From Sulfurimonas sp. (GTDB lineage: Bacteria > Campylobacterota > Campylobacteria > Campylobacterales > Sulfurimonadaceae): 42,698 bases of DNA. The notes beneath the pieces are model-generated. The model saw only the letters and a program-made list of their open reading frames with translations. It did no database searches and was not told where the DNA came from. Positions 1 to 9,302 of the stretch are shown here, in pieces. The DNA lies in NCBI GenBank assembly GCA_030949945.1, contig JAUZRZ010000029.1, positions 1 through 42,698 of the forward strand, read 5' to 3'. The translations under genes and the position numbers were made by a program. Each line of letters opens with the position of its first letter. The first letter of the stretch is position 1.

Positions 1-154
1 GATTTTAACTTCAATGTCAAGTGTTTGTCTAAAGAATATATAAATTCTTTTTTTAGTGTTTATTTTAGAGTCTTTAATGTCATATTATGCTTGTGTTATT
101 ATCTTAGTGTTGCTGTCCGTTAACTCTTTAGATATAGAATTTTACATACAAAAT

Positions 155-179
155 TTGTACCCTATATATAAAGGTACAA
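155..179. promoter_or_regulatory. Inverted repeat in the leader of the Bax-inhibitor gene
   Basis: A perfect 7-bp inverted repeat (TTGTACC at 155-161, GGTACAA at 173-179) with an 11-base A/T spacer lies just upstream of the ribosome binding site AAGGA (184-188) of the next gene. It could be an operator or a leader hairpin; no regulator family is recognised. The rest of 1-154 shows no gene. Confidence 0.35.
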
Positions 180-194
180 TAACAAGGAATTATT

Positions 195-893
195 ATGGGA
201 TTATATGATCGTGATTATGCAAGAGGGAATACTGCCTCTTACCAAACACAAAGCCGTGGTGAAACACAGATAATCTCTTTTGTCAAAGAGACTTATAAAC
301 TTTTCGCTGCTTCAATGATGGCTGGTGCTGTTGGTGCTTATGTAGGTGTTCCTTTAGCTGGAACTATTGCTGCATACTTTTTTCCTCTCTTTATTTTAGA
401 GATAGGTTTACTTATTGGTTTACACTTTGCTAAACGTAAGCCAGGGATAAACCTTATGGTTATGTTTGCATTTGTATTTATGACAGGTCTTATGCTTGCT
501 CCTTTACTAGCTCGCACACTTGGTATGAGTGGTGGTGGTAGTGTTATAGGAAATGCTTTTGCTATGACATCAGTTGTTTTTGGTAGTATGAGTTTTTATG
601 CTATCAAAACAACAAGAGATTTTACATCGTATGGTAAGCCGCTTATGATTGCTCTTTTTGTTATCATAGGATTTTCAATACTCAACATCTTCCTTGGTAA
701 CCCTATGATTCATGTTATCATTGCTGGTGCGATTGTATTGCTATTTAGTGTTTTAGTTATTTATGATACTCAAAACATTATGCGTGGTGCATATGAGACA
801 CCTATTGATGGAGCTATTGCACTTTATCTAGACTTTTTAAATATCTTTACAGCACTACTACAGCTTTTTGGTATTTTTGGAAATGATGACTAA
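195..893 (+). CDS. Bax inhibitor-1/YccA family membrane protein
   Basis: A 232-residue polytopic inner-membrane protein. After a hydrophilic N-terminus of about 35 residues there are roughly seven hydrophobic segments, and the C-terminal part carries the acidic pattern typical of the family (VIYDTQNIM near residue 195, then LYLDFLNIF). Family members (YccA, YetJ/BI-1) are pH- or calcium-responsive leak channels or modulators of FtsH; the substrate here is unknown. The start is supported by AAGGA seven bases upstream. It is monocistronic and its stop codon overlaps the stop of the opposing methyltransferase gene by four bases, so no intergenic terminator fits between them. The family call is firm; the physiological role is not. 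Confidence 0.9.
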   Translation: MGLYDRDYARGNTASYQTQSRGETQIISFVKETYKLFAASMMAGAVGAYVGVPLAGTIAAYFFPLFILEIGLLIGLHFAKRKPGINLMVMFAFVFMTGLMLAPLLARTLGMSGGGSVIGNAFAMTSVVFGSMSFYAIKTTRDFTSYGKPLMIALFVIIGFSILNIFLGNPMIHVIIAGAIVLLFSVLVIYDTQNIMRGAYETPIDGAIALYLDFLNIFTALLQLFGIFGNDD

Positions 894-1582
894 AGATTTG
901 AAGTAGTAATAAAAACTACTTCAAACTCTAGGTAGTTTAGAGGATACTCTCGCATAAGCTTTTTAGTTTGTGTATAAGAGAGTACATTTCTCGAACCACT
1001 TACCCCTGAACTTTTTATATAACGAAACATCTCTCTCACACTTGTAAACTCTAACTTATACTCAACTATCTCAAACTTTGCATCAAAATATTTCTTTTGT
1101 AATCTATCTATCTCTTCTTTATCACGTAAAAGAGCTTCTATGCCTGCTTGTTTATGAAGTGTTTTAAAAGTACCTGAGGTAAAGATTGCTAAAGAGACAT
1201 CACTCTTTAGTGCAGCAATGTTTGCAAAAAGTCTGTCTAAGTCTTTTGACCACTGTAAGGCTGAGGCTGAAAAAATATGATCAAACCTATAAGACTCTAA
1301 CTCTTCAAAAAGTCTCTTGTCGTTAAAGTTACCATATACTGCTTGAATATTTTTTGACTTTGGATGGAGTTCTAGCATAGCAGGAGCAAAGTCAATACCT
1401 ATAAACTGTTCAAACTCCCAGAAAATGCTTTTACATAAGCTACCATTACCACAACCTAAATCTAAAATATGTTTTGGCTTACCTACAATGTCCCCCAAGA
1501 GTTTACTGATAACTTTTTTTTGAATAATATTATGAGATTCATACTCGAGGGCATGTTTAGAGAACTCTTCGCTTATTTTCAT
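890..1582 (-). CDS. bioC: SAM-dependent methyltransferase, BioC-like (malonyl-ACP O-methyltransferase)
   Basis: A 230-residue class I methyltransferase. Motif I is LDLGCGNGSL at about residues 41-50, followed by an acidic end of strand 2 (IGIDFAPAML near 62) and a Phe/Ser/Ala/Leu/Gln/Trp stretch (FSASALQWSKD near 104) characteristic of BioC. In that role it methylates malonyl-ACP so that fatty-acid synthesis can build the pimelate moiety of biotin. The start overlaps the end of znuB by four bases (ATGA), so it is translated as the last gene of the zinc-transporter operon, a grouping with no obvious metabolic link. No other biotin gene is in the window. A generic methyltransferase is the alternative. 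Confidence 0.65.
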   Translation of the reverse strand: MKISEEFSKHALEYESHNIIQKKVISKLLGDIVGKPKHILDLGCGNGSLCKSIFWEFEQFIGIDFAPAMLELHPKSKNIQAVYGNFNDKRLFEELESYRFDHIFSASALQWSKDLDRLFANIAALKSDVSLAIFTSGTFKTLHKQAGIEALLRDKEEIDRLQKKYFDAKFEIVEYKLEFTSVREMFRYIKSSGVSGSRNVLSYTQTKKLMREYPLNYLEFEVVFITTSNL

Positions 1583-2376
1583 TTTTTATTTGCGATGAGT
1601 GAAACTATAAAAAGTGCGATAACTGTAAGAACAATTGTAGCACCAGAAGGTAGAGAGAAGTAAAAAGAGAGACTCATTCCAAACACGACACTAAAAAGAG
1701 CAAAAAATAGAGATATTAGGATAGTGTTTTTAAATCCTACTCTATACTGCAGAGCTGCCGAAGTTGGAATAACCATAAGTGCTCCAATAAGAAGACTCCC
1801 GACAACACGAATAGAAAGGGCAATGATGATTGCTACAACTGTTACGAGTAGAAAATTTAGTAGCTTTACTTTGATGCCACTTGTTTTTGCCACCTCTTCA
1901 TCATATGTAATAAAATAGAGTTCTTTAGAAAAAACAAGTAATAAAATAAGAGCAGGTGTTCCAAATAGAGCAATAGTAATCACATCTGTATAACTCACCG
2001 AGAGAATTGACCCAAAAAGGTAAGAGAATAAAGAGTTGTTAAATGCGCCACCCAAAGAGACAATAATCACAGCTAAGGCAAGTGACCCTGAGAGGATAAT
2101 AGAGAGAATGGCATCTGAGTATAGGGTGAAACTACTTCGCAGGTACTCTATAAGCCAAGCAGAGAGAACAGCAACTATCACCGCCACCCATAATGGGTTG
2201 TATCCAGCTACTAAACCAACAGCTACACCTACAAGAGCAGAGTGTGCTAATGTTTCACTCATAAGGGAGTAGCGTTTAAGGACTATAAATGTACCACTTA
2301 TAGATGCTAAAATAGCTATAAAAATTCCTGCTATAAAAGCTCTTTGCATAAACTCATATTCAAAAATCTCTAACAT
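1579..2376 (-). CDS. znuB: Zinc ABC transporter permease ZnuB
   Basis: A membrane permease of the ABC-3 family (about 265 residues, eight or nine hydrophobic segments) that forms the zinc or manganese channel with ZnuC and ZnuA. Family features are the early SGTFIVLKRYSLMSETLAHS block and the later SLLIGALMVIPTSAAL block, together the EAA-like coupling region. An upstream ATG at 2394 is possible but would lie deeper in znuC; the ATG at 2376 gives the usual short overlap and a typical N-terminus (MLEIFEYEFMQRA). It is third in the minus-strand operon znuA-znuC-znuB-bioC. Metal specificity is inferred from the His-rich partner ZnuA. Confidence 0.9.
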   Translation of the reverse strand: MLEIFEYEFMQRAFIAGIFIAILASISGTFIVLKRYSLMSETLAHSALVGVAVGLVAGYNPLWVAVIVAVLSAWLIEYLRSSFTLYSDAILSIILSGSLALAVIIVSLGGAFNNSLFSYLFGSILSVSYTDVITIALFGTPALILLLVFSKELYFITYDEEVAKTSGIKVKLLNFLLVTVVAIIIALSIRVVGSLLIGALMVIPTSAALQYRVGFKNTILISLFFALFSVVFGMSLSFYFSLPSGATIVLTVIALFIVSLIANKK

Positions 2377-3158
2377 TGCTTCTCCCCAGAGCAATCATGT
2401 TTGTGATTATGGATAAGGTGTGCTTCTATACCGTAAAGTGCTGACATATCTTCACAAGAGAGTGCCTCTTTAGGGTCATTACATATGGTAGCTTTTTGAT
2501 TAATAGTAAAAAGTCTATCTATATCATCTGCAATCACACCTATATCGTGTGTAATAAAAACTATGGTAATATTTTCTTCTTTATTAAGTTTTGAGAGAAG
2601 TTTATAAAAACGTTTTTGAGAGACTACATCTACACCTGTATTTGGTTCATCTAAGATAAGTATCTCTGGTGAAGAGGCAAGAGCACGAGCTATCATAACA
2701 CGTTGGCGTTGCCCTCCTGAGAGTGTTCCTACCATTTTCTCTTTTAAGTCTAGTATATCCATCTTAAGCATTGCATCTTCAACTTTTTGGGCATCTTCTT
2801 TTGCAAAACCAGCAAATATTCCGCGTTTAGCTACTCTACCCATTTTCACTATATCTTCTACTGTTGCAGGAAAGTTGGCATCTACAAGAGAAGCCCTTTG
2901 GGGTACAAAACCTATCTTATGCCACTCTTTAAAATTTTTAAGCTTTTTTCCAAAGAGTTTAATCTCACCAGAAGTTGGTTTTTCTAAACCCAGAAGCATA
3001 CGAATCAGTGTTGTTTTTCCACCACCATTGGGACCTATAATAGCAATATACTCAGCAGGATATATTTCTAATGAAATATTAAAGAGTATATTTACTTCAC
3101 GTATTGTAAAACTTAAATCTTTCACATCAAAGATAGGCACTTTAGAGTTTAGTGACAA
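2370..3158 (-). CDS. znuC: Zinc ABC transporter ATP-binding protein ZnuC
   Basis: A 262-residue ABC ATPase that powers zinc import from the inner face of the membrane. Visible motifs are Walker A GPNGGGKTT at residues 42-50, the Q-loop FVPQR near 84, the signature LSGGQ at 146-150, Walker B ILILDE at 166-171 and the switch histidine in FITHD near 207. The C-terminus is rich in His and Cys (HLIHNHKHDCSG), which suggests a local metal-binding tail. It overlaps znuA by about ten bases and znuB by seven, so the three subunits are translationally coupled. Confidence 0.93.
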   Translation of the reverse strand: MSLNSKVPIFDVKDLSFTIREVNILFNISLEIYPAEYIAIIGPNGGGKTTLIRMLLGLEKPTSGEIKLFGKKLKNFKEWHKIGFVPQRASLVDANFPATVEDIVKMGRVAKRGIFAGFAKEDAQKVEDAMLKMDILDLKEKMVGTLSGGQRQRVMIARALASSPEILILDEPNTGVDVVSQKRFYKLLSKLNKEENITIVFITHDIGVIADDIDRLFTINQKATICNDPKEALSCEDMSALYGIEAHLIHNHKHDCSGEKQC

Positions 3159-4088
3159 ATCATTGCCTTTGAGAGTTTTTTCAAATTCTCAAGCATTAGA
3201 GATTTATATGTAGCACCTCTTTTTGCTTCGTCTGCTGTAATATTTCCAAGGGGTTGTAAAACTTCTATCTTTACACCACTATCTTTTGCGATGCCTTGTA
3301 TAACTTTCGCATTTACAAAACTTTCATAAAAAACAGTCTGTATGCCATCTTGACTTATCTCTTTTAAAACTCTTTGAATATCTTTTGCACTTGACTCTGC
3401 TTCAGGTGAAAGACCACTTAAAGAGTGAACTTCAAAATCATATCTATGTGCTAAATATCCTAAAGCATTATGATTTAAAATCACACTCCTTACTTGACAA
3501 GAGTGAAGCTGAGTTTTATACTGCATATCTAAGTCTTGAAGCATTTTTATATAGGCATCTCTATTTTTTTCATAGATCTCTTTGTTCGCTGGTAATATTT
3601 TTATAAGCTCATCACTTATAACTTTTGTCATCTTTTGCATATTTGTAAAATCTAGCCAGTAGTGAGGGTCTTGTGCACCGTGCTCGCAATGTTCATCATG
3701 ATGATGCTCATCTTCATCGTGTTCATCATGCTCTATTTGAAGCAAATCTCACAAACTTACTTATGTCAATAGGTGCTTTAGCAAAAGCGATTTTATCAAT
3801 CCAAGGTTCAAGTCCTGCACCACTATAAAATACAAGAGTACTTTTTTCTATCTTTGCCATGATTTTTGGGGTAAGTCCAAAACTATGTGGATCAACACCA
3901 AAAGGGAGTATGTTTACAATCTCTATACTCTCCCCTGCGATATGTTTTGTAATGTCATATAGGGAAAATGTACTGACAGATACAAGTGGTTTAGTGAATT
4001 CTTTTTTTGTGTCAGTGCTAAAGATAACAAGTTCTAAAAACATGAATACAAGGACTAAAAGAACAGCTACAATTTTAAAAATTTTCAT
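3149..4088 (-). CDS. znuA: Zinc ABC transporter substrate-binding protein ZnuA (frame interrupted)
   Basis: The periplasmic zinc-binding lipoprotein-like component, read in two frames: 4088 to about 3740 (signal/anchor segment, VSTFSLYDITKHIAG, then GVDPHSFGLTPK), then about 3742 to 3149 (DPHYWLDF, later NHNALGYLAHRY). The join falls at RFA followed by a His/Asp/Glu-rich loop (HDEHDEDEHHHDEH), the zinc-scavenging loop typical of ZnuA. Removing one T near 3741 restores a single protein of about 312 residues. The downstream transporter genes are intact, so a sequence error is likelier than a pseudogene. It is first in the operon. The likely regulator is a Fur/Zur-type protein, but no box was identified. 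Confidence 0.85.
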
Positions 4089-4137
4089 TCAACACCATCT
4101 ATAAAGTTATATTTTTGTAATTATACCCTTTTTTAGA

Positions 4138-4143
4138 TATAAT
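4138..4143 (+). promoter_or_regulatory. -10 element of the secG-frr-pyrE promoter
   Basis: A perfect TATAAT preceded by T-rich sequence, 31 bases before the secG start. Campylobacterota sigma-70 promoters rely on the -10 box with a periodic T-rich upstream region rather than a strong -35, and this site fits. Confidence 0.6.
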
Positions 4144-4173
4144 TCGCCACTTTAATACAATAGGAATCTATTT

Positions 4174-4485
4174 ATGACAACTAGTCTTTTACTCATAGTT
4201 CAAATCGTTTTAGTGGTAATAATTGTTATCGCTGTACTTCTACAAAAAAGCTCAAGCATCGGTCTTGGAGCATACAGTGGCTCTAATGACTCAGTATTTG
4301 GAGCAAAAGGCCCAAGCAGTTTTTTAGCTAAAGCCACTTTTACAATTGGGTTTTTATTTGTTGTAAATACAATTACTTTAGGCTATATGTACTCTCAAGC
4401 AGCGGATGCATCAGTTTTAGATGCAATGGTTGAAAATACAAATGTTGTTGCACCAGCAGCTGTTGAAACAAACACAAGTAAATAA
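4174..4485 (+). CDS. secG: Protein translocase subunit SecG
   Basis: A 103-residue inner-membrane protein with two hydrophobic helices (about residues 3-23 and 52-70) flanking the conserved loop SSSIGLGAYSGSNDSVFGAK. SecG associates with SecYE and assists SecA-driven protein export. The Ala/Val/Thr-rich C-terminal tail is a variable extension. AGGAAT precedes the start. It is followed by frr after 25 bases and heads a secG-frr-pyrE unit seen across the Campylobacterota. Confidence 0.93.
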   Translation: MTTSLLLIVQIVLVVIIVIAVLLQKSSSIGLGAYSGSNDSVFGAKGPSSFLAKATFTIGFLFVVNTITLGYMYSQAADASVLDAMVENTNVVAPAAVETNTSK

Positions 4486-4510
4486 ATCTTTAAAGACTTA
4501 AGGAAATAAA

Positions 4511-5068
4511 ATGTTAAACGAAATTTTTGATGACTGTAATAGTAAAATGCAAGGTAGTGTTGATCATATGCATAGAGATTTTAAAACTCTTCGCACAGGA
4601 AAGGTTCTTGTTTCTGTACTTGATAATATCAAAATCGACTACTACGGTACACCAACACCACTTGATCAAATTGGTTCAGTTATAGCAACTGATGCTACTA
4701 CTATAGTTGTAAACCCTTGGGAAAAAAATCTTCTTCAAGATGTTGAGTCTGCTATTGCTGCTGCAAATATCGGTGTGAACCCAACTAATGATGGTGATCA
4801 AATCAAACTTTTTTTCCCTCCTATGACAGTTGACCAAAGAAAAGAGTCTGTTAAACAGATGAAAGGTATGGGTGAAAATGCAAAAGTATCTATTAGAAAT
4901 GATAGACGTGATGCAAATGACAAAATAAAAAAACTTGAAAAAGAGAAAGAGATTACTAGCGATGAGTCTAAATCGGCTCAAGATACAATCCAAAAAACAA
5001 CTGATAAATTTATCTCCCAAATAGATTCTATTCTTAAAGAGAAAGAGCAAGAGATTTTAAAGGTTTAA
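4511..5068 (+). CDS. frr: Ribosome recycling factor
   Basis: A 185-residue protein, the normal length for RRF. It splits post-termination ribosomes together with EF-G. The family pattern runs from [20 protein letters not shown] (about 20-39) and [14 protein letters not shown] through to the helical [20 protein letters not shown] segment near 120 and a long Lys/Glu coiled-coil C-terminus. A clear AAGGAAAT ribosome binding site precedes it, and its TAA overlaps the pyrE start. Confidence 0.96.
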   Translation: MLNEIFDDCNSKMQGSVDHMHRDFKTLRTGKVLVSVLDNIKIDYYGTPTPLDQIGSVIATDATTIVVNPWEKNLLQDVESAIAAANIGVNPTNDGDQIKLFFPPMTVDQRKESVKQMKGMGENAKVSIRNDRRDANDKIKKLEKEKEITSDESKSAQDTIQKTTDKFISQIDSILKEKEQEILKV

Positions 5069-5679
5069 TGATGGATGTCAAAAAGATATATATGGATGCT
5101 GATGCTCTTTTAGAGGGGCATTTTAAACTAAGTAGTGGAAATCACTCACAGTTTTACCTCCAATCTGCTAAAGTTCTTGAAGATCCTAAGACTGCAAAGG
5201 TTTTAGCTGAGGCATTAGCTACTCAAATCAAAGAAAGTGGACTAGAAATAGATACAGTTTGTGCACCTGCTCTTGGTGGTCTTATCGCTGGATTTGCACT
5301 TGCAACTGCTCTTGATGTTCGTTTTATTTTTGCTGAGCGTGTTGATGGTGTTATGACTATTCGTCGTGGTTTTGAAGTAAAAAAAGATGAAAAAGTACTT
5401 ATGTGCGAAGATATCATAACAACGGGTGGTTCTGCTATGGAAGCCGCTCATGCTGTTGAAGCACTTGGTGGAACTATTGTCGGTGCAGCTGCACTTGCTA
5501 ACCGTGGTTTTTGTAAACGCGAGAATAGCGATATTACAACAAAGCCAAACTGCAAACTCCCACTAGATATTCCATTTTTTGCACTTGCTGACTTTACATT
5601 TGAGATGTATGCACCAGATGTATGTCCACTTTGTAAAGATGGTAGTGAAGCTATAAAACCAGGTTCACGCGGAAACTAA
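5068..5679 (+). CDS. pyrE: Orotate phosphoribosyltransferase
   Basis: Converts orotate and PRPP to OMP in pyrimidine synthesis. This 203-residue type I phosphoribosyltransferase has the PRPP loop [14 protein letters not shown] at about 110-123 and the substrate region [15 protein letters not shown] near 21-35. The start ATG shares its first base with the frr stop (TAATG); a second ATG three bases on is equally usable. A CPLC motif and a charged tail close the protein. The convergent flagellin gene begins two bases after the stop. Confidence 0.95.
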   Translation: MMDVKKIYMDADALLEGHFKLSSGNHSQFYLQSAKVLEDPKTAKVLAEALATQIKESGLEIDTVCAPALGGLIAGFALATALDVRFIFAERVDGVMTIRRGFEVKKDEKVLMCEDIITTGGSAMEAAHAVEALGGTIVGAAALANRGFCKRENSDITTKPNCKLPLDIPFFALADFTFEMYAPDVCPLCKDGSEAIKPGSRGN

Positions 5680-5681
5680 AC

Positions 5682-6505
5682 CTATCCCAGTAGACTTGCT
5701 ATGTTTGAGTTTCTGCTATTAGCTTGAGCTTGAGTAAATGCTCCAGTTTGTGCCAAAATATTTTGTCGAGAAAAATTTGCACTCTCTTGTGCAAAATCAA
5801 CATCTTTTAACTGTGATGCAGCCGCTGCTGCATTTATCTGACTCACACTTGTATTTTTAATTGCTGAGATAAGGGCATTTTGTGCCGCACCGATAGTTGT
5901 ACGAGTATCAGCAATAACACTTAACCCACTATCAATACTACTTAAAGCTGTATCTCTACCTGCTTGAGTTATGACATCTACATTAGGAATAGCCGTTCGC
6001 ATATCAGCTATACTTACACTTTGAGTATCTCCAAGATTTGCACCAGTTTGTGTTACAAAAGTACCATCACCTTGGCTTCCACCTGTTCCATCAAGAAGAT
6101 TAATACCGTTAAAACTTGTAGAGTTTGCAATATCCTGTGAAGATTCACTTAAAGCATCTATCTCTTTTTGTATATTAGCTCTATCACTTGCCCCTAGAGT
6201 ATCATTAGAAGCTTGTAGGGTAAGGACTCTTATTCTTTGAGTATTATCTTCTATACCTGAGAGACCACCCTCTGCTACTTGATAAAGTCCTATTGATTCG
6301 TTAGAGTTTTGAATGCCTTGTGCAGAACCCGCAACTAAAGCAAGAAGTTTCTCTGAGATTGCAAGACTTGCTGCATCATTTGCTGCTTGTGTGAGCTTAG
6401 AACCAGAAGCAGAGCACTGAGACTCCTGTTTTGGTTCAAACTATTTTGATTAGCATACAAGTTTGACTGCTGTGAAGAAATATTTGTATTTAAAGTGTAA
6501 CTCAT
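5682..6505 (-). CDS. Flagellin (frame interrupted)
   Basis: A short flagellin of about 274 residues with only the conserved D0/D1 ends and no surface-variable domain. The N-terminus (MSYTLNTNISSQQSNLYANQ) and C-terminus (LKDVDFAQESANFSRQNILA, then QANSRNSNIASLLG) are classic. The frame shifts at about 6414; adding one base gives SLSALASGSKLTQAANDAAS and an uninterrupted reading to 5682. The start is the ATG at 6505, preceded by AAGGAT. Export would be through the flagellar type III system, and the FliW homologue at 30.6 kb is the expected antagonist/chaperone partner. The break is probably a sequence error. Confidence 0.88.
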
Positions 6506-6544
6506 AAGATATCCTTTTGGTAACATCAGTTATTGTATGAAATT

Positions 6545-6573
6545 ATTATACTCTTTTTACAAATAATTGTCTA
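6545..6573 (-). promoter_or_regulatory. Sigma-70-type promoter of the flagellin gene
   Basis: Read on the minus strand: TAGACA (6573-6568), a 17-base spacer, then a perfect TATAAT (6550-6545), about 40 bases ahead of the flagellin start. No sigma-54 (GG-N10-GC) or sigma-28 (CCGATAT) pattern is seen here. Confidence 0.55.
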
Positions 6574-6574
6574 C

Positions 6575-8187
6575 TTATCTATAATGTAGTTGACAGCTTA
6601 TCATGCGTTCAACAAGTACTCTTGCTACTTCAAACTTCCCATCAATAACACTTGTAACACCTAAATCTTTAAAATATTCTTTTTCTTCAAGAGAGAGTAC
6701 TTTCACTATCAAGTTAGCATCTTTTGAGTGTTTTAAAACTGCTTCACAGATAAGTCTCTTTTTCTCTAGGTTATCTAGTGTAACAATGATAGCTGCAGCT
6801 TTATCGATGTTGAGTGCATTTAATATTTGACTCTTTGAGGCATCACCTAAATATGCCTCTATACCTTCGAGTAAAGCCTCTTTAACATGCTTGTTAGAAT
6901 TATCTACAACGATATATGGAGCATCTAACTCCTCTAGGTGTTGTGTCACAAACTTTCCTACAACACTATACCCACACACAATAACATGATCTTTTCTTGA
7001 TGCCAAAGGTGTCATATCTGTTACAATATCTTTTGTTTTGATAAGTTTTTGCACAAAATCATTAATGCGAGTGATAAAAAATGGTGTTACCATCATGGAG
7101 AATATCACAACTAAAACAAGTAAACTCACAAGTGAAGAGTCCATAATATCACCTGCAGATGCTACGGCAAAGATAACAAAGAGAACTCTCCAACCTGAGA
7201 AAGGGAGAGAGCCGTTTTTAATGATGTGGCACTATTGCTTGATAAACGCAGCAAAATAAACATAATAATTGTTTTTAAAATGAAGACTACTACAAACAAG
7301 CCAATAATAGTACCAATATGTGTAATAAAGAGTCCAAGGTCTATTTTCATTCCAACTGTGACAAAAAATGTACCTAGTAAAATATCTTTAAAAGGTGCTA
7401 TTTCCGACTCAACTTTATGATGGTACTTTGTCTCCGCAATAATCATACCTGCAACAAATGCTCCAAGAGAGTAAGTAAATCCCATTAAAGCAGCAAATAG
7501 AGAAGCACCTATGACGATAAAAAGTACTGAACCCATAAAGAGTTCATCAAGCTCAGATGAAGCAGAAAAATGCAGTAAATAAGAGACTACTCTTTTTCCC
7601 ACCACAAATAGTAGTCCAACAACAATAACAGCACTCCAAGTTGTATTCCATAAGATGACATAAATACTTTCATCACCTTGATTTGTTAAAAATCCAATAA
7701 AGATTAACATAGGAATCACTGCTATATCTTGAAATATTAAAATTCCTGTTGCTCTTTGACCATAGGGGGTATAAATCTCTTTTGAGCTTTTTAAGTAACT
7801 CAGTACTACTGCAGTCGAAGAGAGAGAAAAAGCAAGTGCTATGATAATAGAAGGGGTTGTATCAATGCCAAACAGATGGTATGAAACCATATAGATTATA
7901 AAAGTAGTAAGACCTACTTGCATTAGACCATTAGCAAATATCTCTTTTTTCATGCTTCCCATCTTAGCTAAAGATATCTCAAGCCCTATAGTAAACATAA
8001 GAAATACTATACCAAACTCTCCTACCATCTCTAATTCATGAGAATTACTAAGATCAAAAGCATATACAATAACAGTACCTGTAATGATATAACCAATAAT
8101 CTGACTAATGCCTAATTTTTTTAAAAAAATATTGACTACTATGGATATGCCTAATGCGATTATAATGTAAAAAAGGATGTTGTTCAT
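6575..8187 (-). CDS. CPA2 cation/proton antiporter with RCK (TrkA-N) domain (frame interrupted)
   Basis: A membrane antiporter of the KefB/KefC type. The N-terminal half (from 8187) has about eleven or twelve hydrophobic segments with GEFGIVFLMFTIGLEIS near residue 58 and SLSSTAVVLSYL near 122. After a frame break at about 7178 the protein continues with the membrane end (FAVASAGDIMD) and a cytoplasmic Rossmann-type RCK domain (DHVIVCGYSVVGKFVTQHLE). Restoring one T in the run before GTTATC gives one protein of about 535 residues. It probably exchanges K+ or Na+ for H+ under control of a bound nucleotide or redox ligand. Specificity cannot be read from sequence. Confidence 0.85.
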
Positions 8188-8287
8188 AAGAATAATTATA
8201 TCATATTAGTTCATACAAATAACCATAAGTAATATTTATACTTATTTTACACTTCTTAGCTATATTCACTTCAACAAAAGGAATAAC

Positions 8288-9247
8288 TTGAAAAAAATTA
8301 TACTTATATCTTCGATATTCATTTTATATGCTATTAGTGTGACTTTTTATGCAATGCATCAGTTTAAAGAGAAAGAAAAAGAGACCTACATTAAATTATC
8401 CAATCAGTTGAAAAATGAACTCAATAATGAAAAGCGTTTTTCTAAAGATATAGGAATCATTAATGCAATCTCCATTGCTGAAGATATCAATATAAAAAAA
8501 GCACTTTTAACTAACAATAGAGAACTTGCTATTGAAACACTACAGAAAATTGAAAAAGATTTTTCAGATAAGACAAGTATTAAACACCTAAAAGTTCATA
8601 TACATACTAAAGATACTCGAGCATTTGTAAGAAGTTGGAAACTTGGTAAGTTTGGTGATGATTTAACTGGTTTTAGAAAGGCTATAGTTGAAGTTAGGAT
8701 GACAAAAGAACCATTTTTTGGTTTTGAAGTCGGGAGGATGGGTTTAACTCTGCGTTCTATCGTTCCAGTTTTAGATAATGGTAATCTTTTAGGTACCTTA
8801 GAGTTCATACAAAACTTTGACAAAATTCTAAAAAGATTTAAAAGAAAAGAGTATAGTTACCTTTTACTTATAGATAAATCTCTACTTAATATAGCCAAAT
8901 ATCTTAAAGATGCTCCACTTGTGGGACCTTATGTCTTATCTTCTAAAAAATTTGATCTACTCTTTTTAAGAGAATCTCAGATTATAGACTTTACTTCATT
9001 AAAAGAGAATGGCTATTATGTGTCGGATAAATATTTTTACACATATGAGGAGATTAAAGATACTCAAAATACTATTGATGGGATGCATCTCTTGGCAATG
9101 CCTATAAAAAATCTTACTAAAGAGATTGATTCAAGTAAAAAGGATATTATCAAAAATATTGCAACACAAACTCTATTTTTATTCTTAATTCTAGGTATTA
9201 TTGCTATTTTATACCTTTTAATCTCTTCAAGCCGTTCATCTAAATAA
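8288..9247 (+). CDS. Membrane-anchored double-Cache-like sensor protein without output domain
   Basis: A 319-residue protein with one N-terminal membrane helix (about 3-22), a large extracytoplasmic domain (about 25-285) and a second helix (about 290-312), then only six cytoplasmic residues. The middle resembles Cache-type ligand-binding domains of chemoreceptors and sensor kinases (GFRKAIVEVRMTKEPFFGFE, then GRMGLTLRSIVPVLDNGNLLG). The start is TTG with AAGGA six bases upstream. No HAMP, kinase, GGDEF or methyl-accepting domain follows before the pyrG promoter, so it is an orphan sensor or a partner of a signalling protein elsewhere. The ligand is unknown. Confidence 0.7.
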   Translation: MKKIILISSIFILYAISVTFYAMHQFKEKEKETYIKLSNQLKNELNNEKRFSKDIGIINAISIAEDINIKKALLTNNRELAIETLQKIEKDFSDKTSIKHLKVHIHTKDTRAFVRSWKLGKFGDDLTGFRKAIVEVRMTKEPFFGFEVGRMGLTLRSIVPVLDNGNLLGTLEFIQNFDKILKRFKRKEYSYLLLIDKSLLNIAKYLKDAPLVGPYVLSSKKFDLLFLRESQIIDFTSLKENGYYVSDKYFYTYEEIKDTQNTIDGMHLLAMPIKNLTKEIDSSKKDIIKNIATQTLFLFLILGIIAILYLLISSSRSSK

Positions 9248-9267
9248 GAGATTAAACAAGTTTATCC

Positions 9268-9273
9268 TATAAT
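9268..9273 (+). promoter_or_regulatory. -10 element of the pyrG promoter
   Basis: TATAAT 29 bases ahead of the pyrG ATG, with a TGGAGA ribosome binding site at 9291-9296 between them. Confidence 0.55.
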
Positions 9274-9302
9274 CGCATATAAATATTATATGGAGATTTT
9301 AT

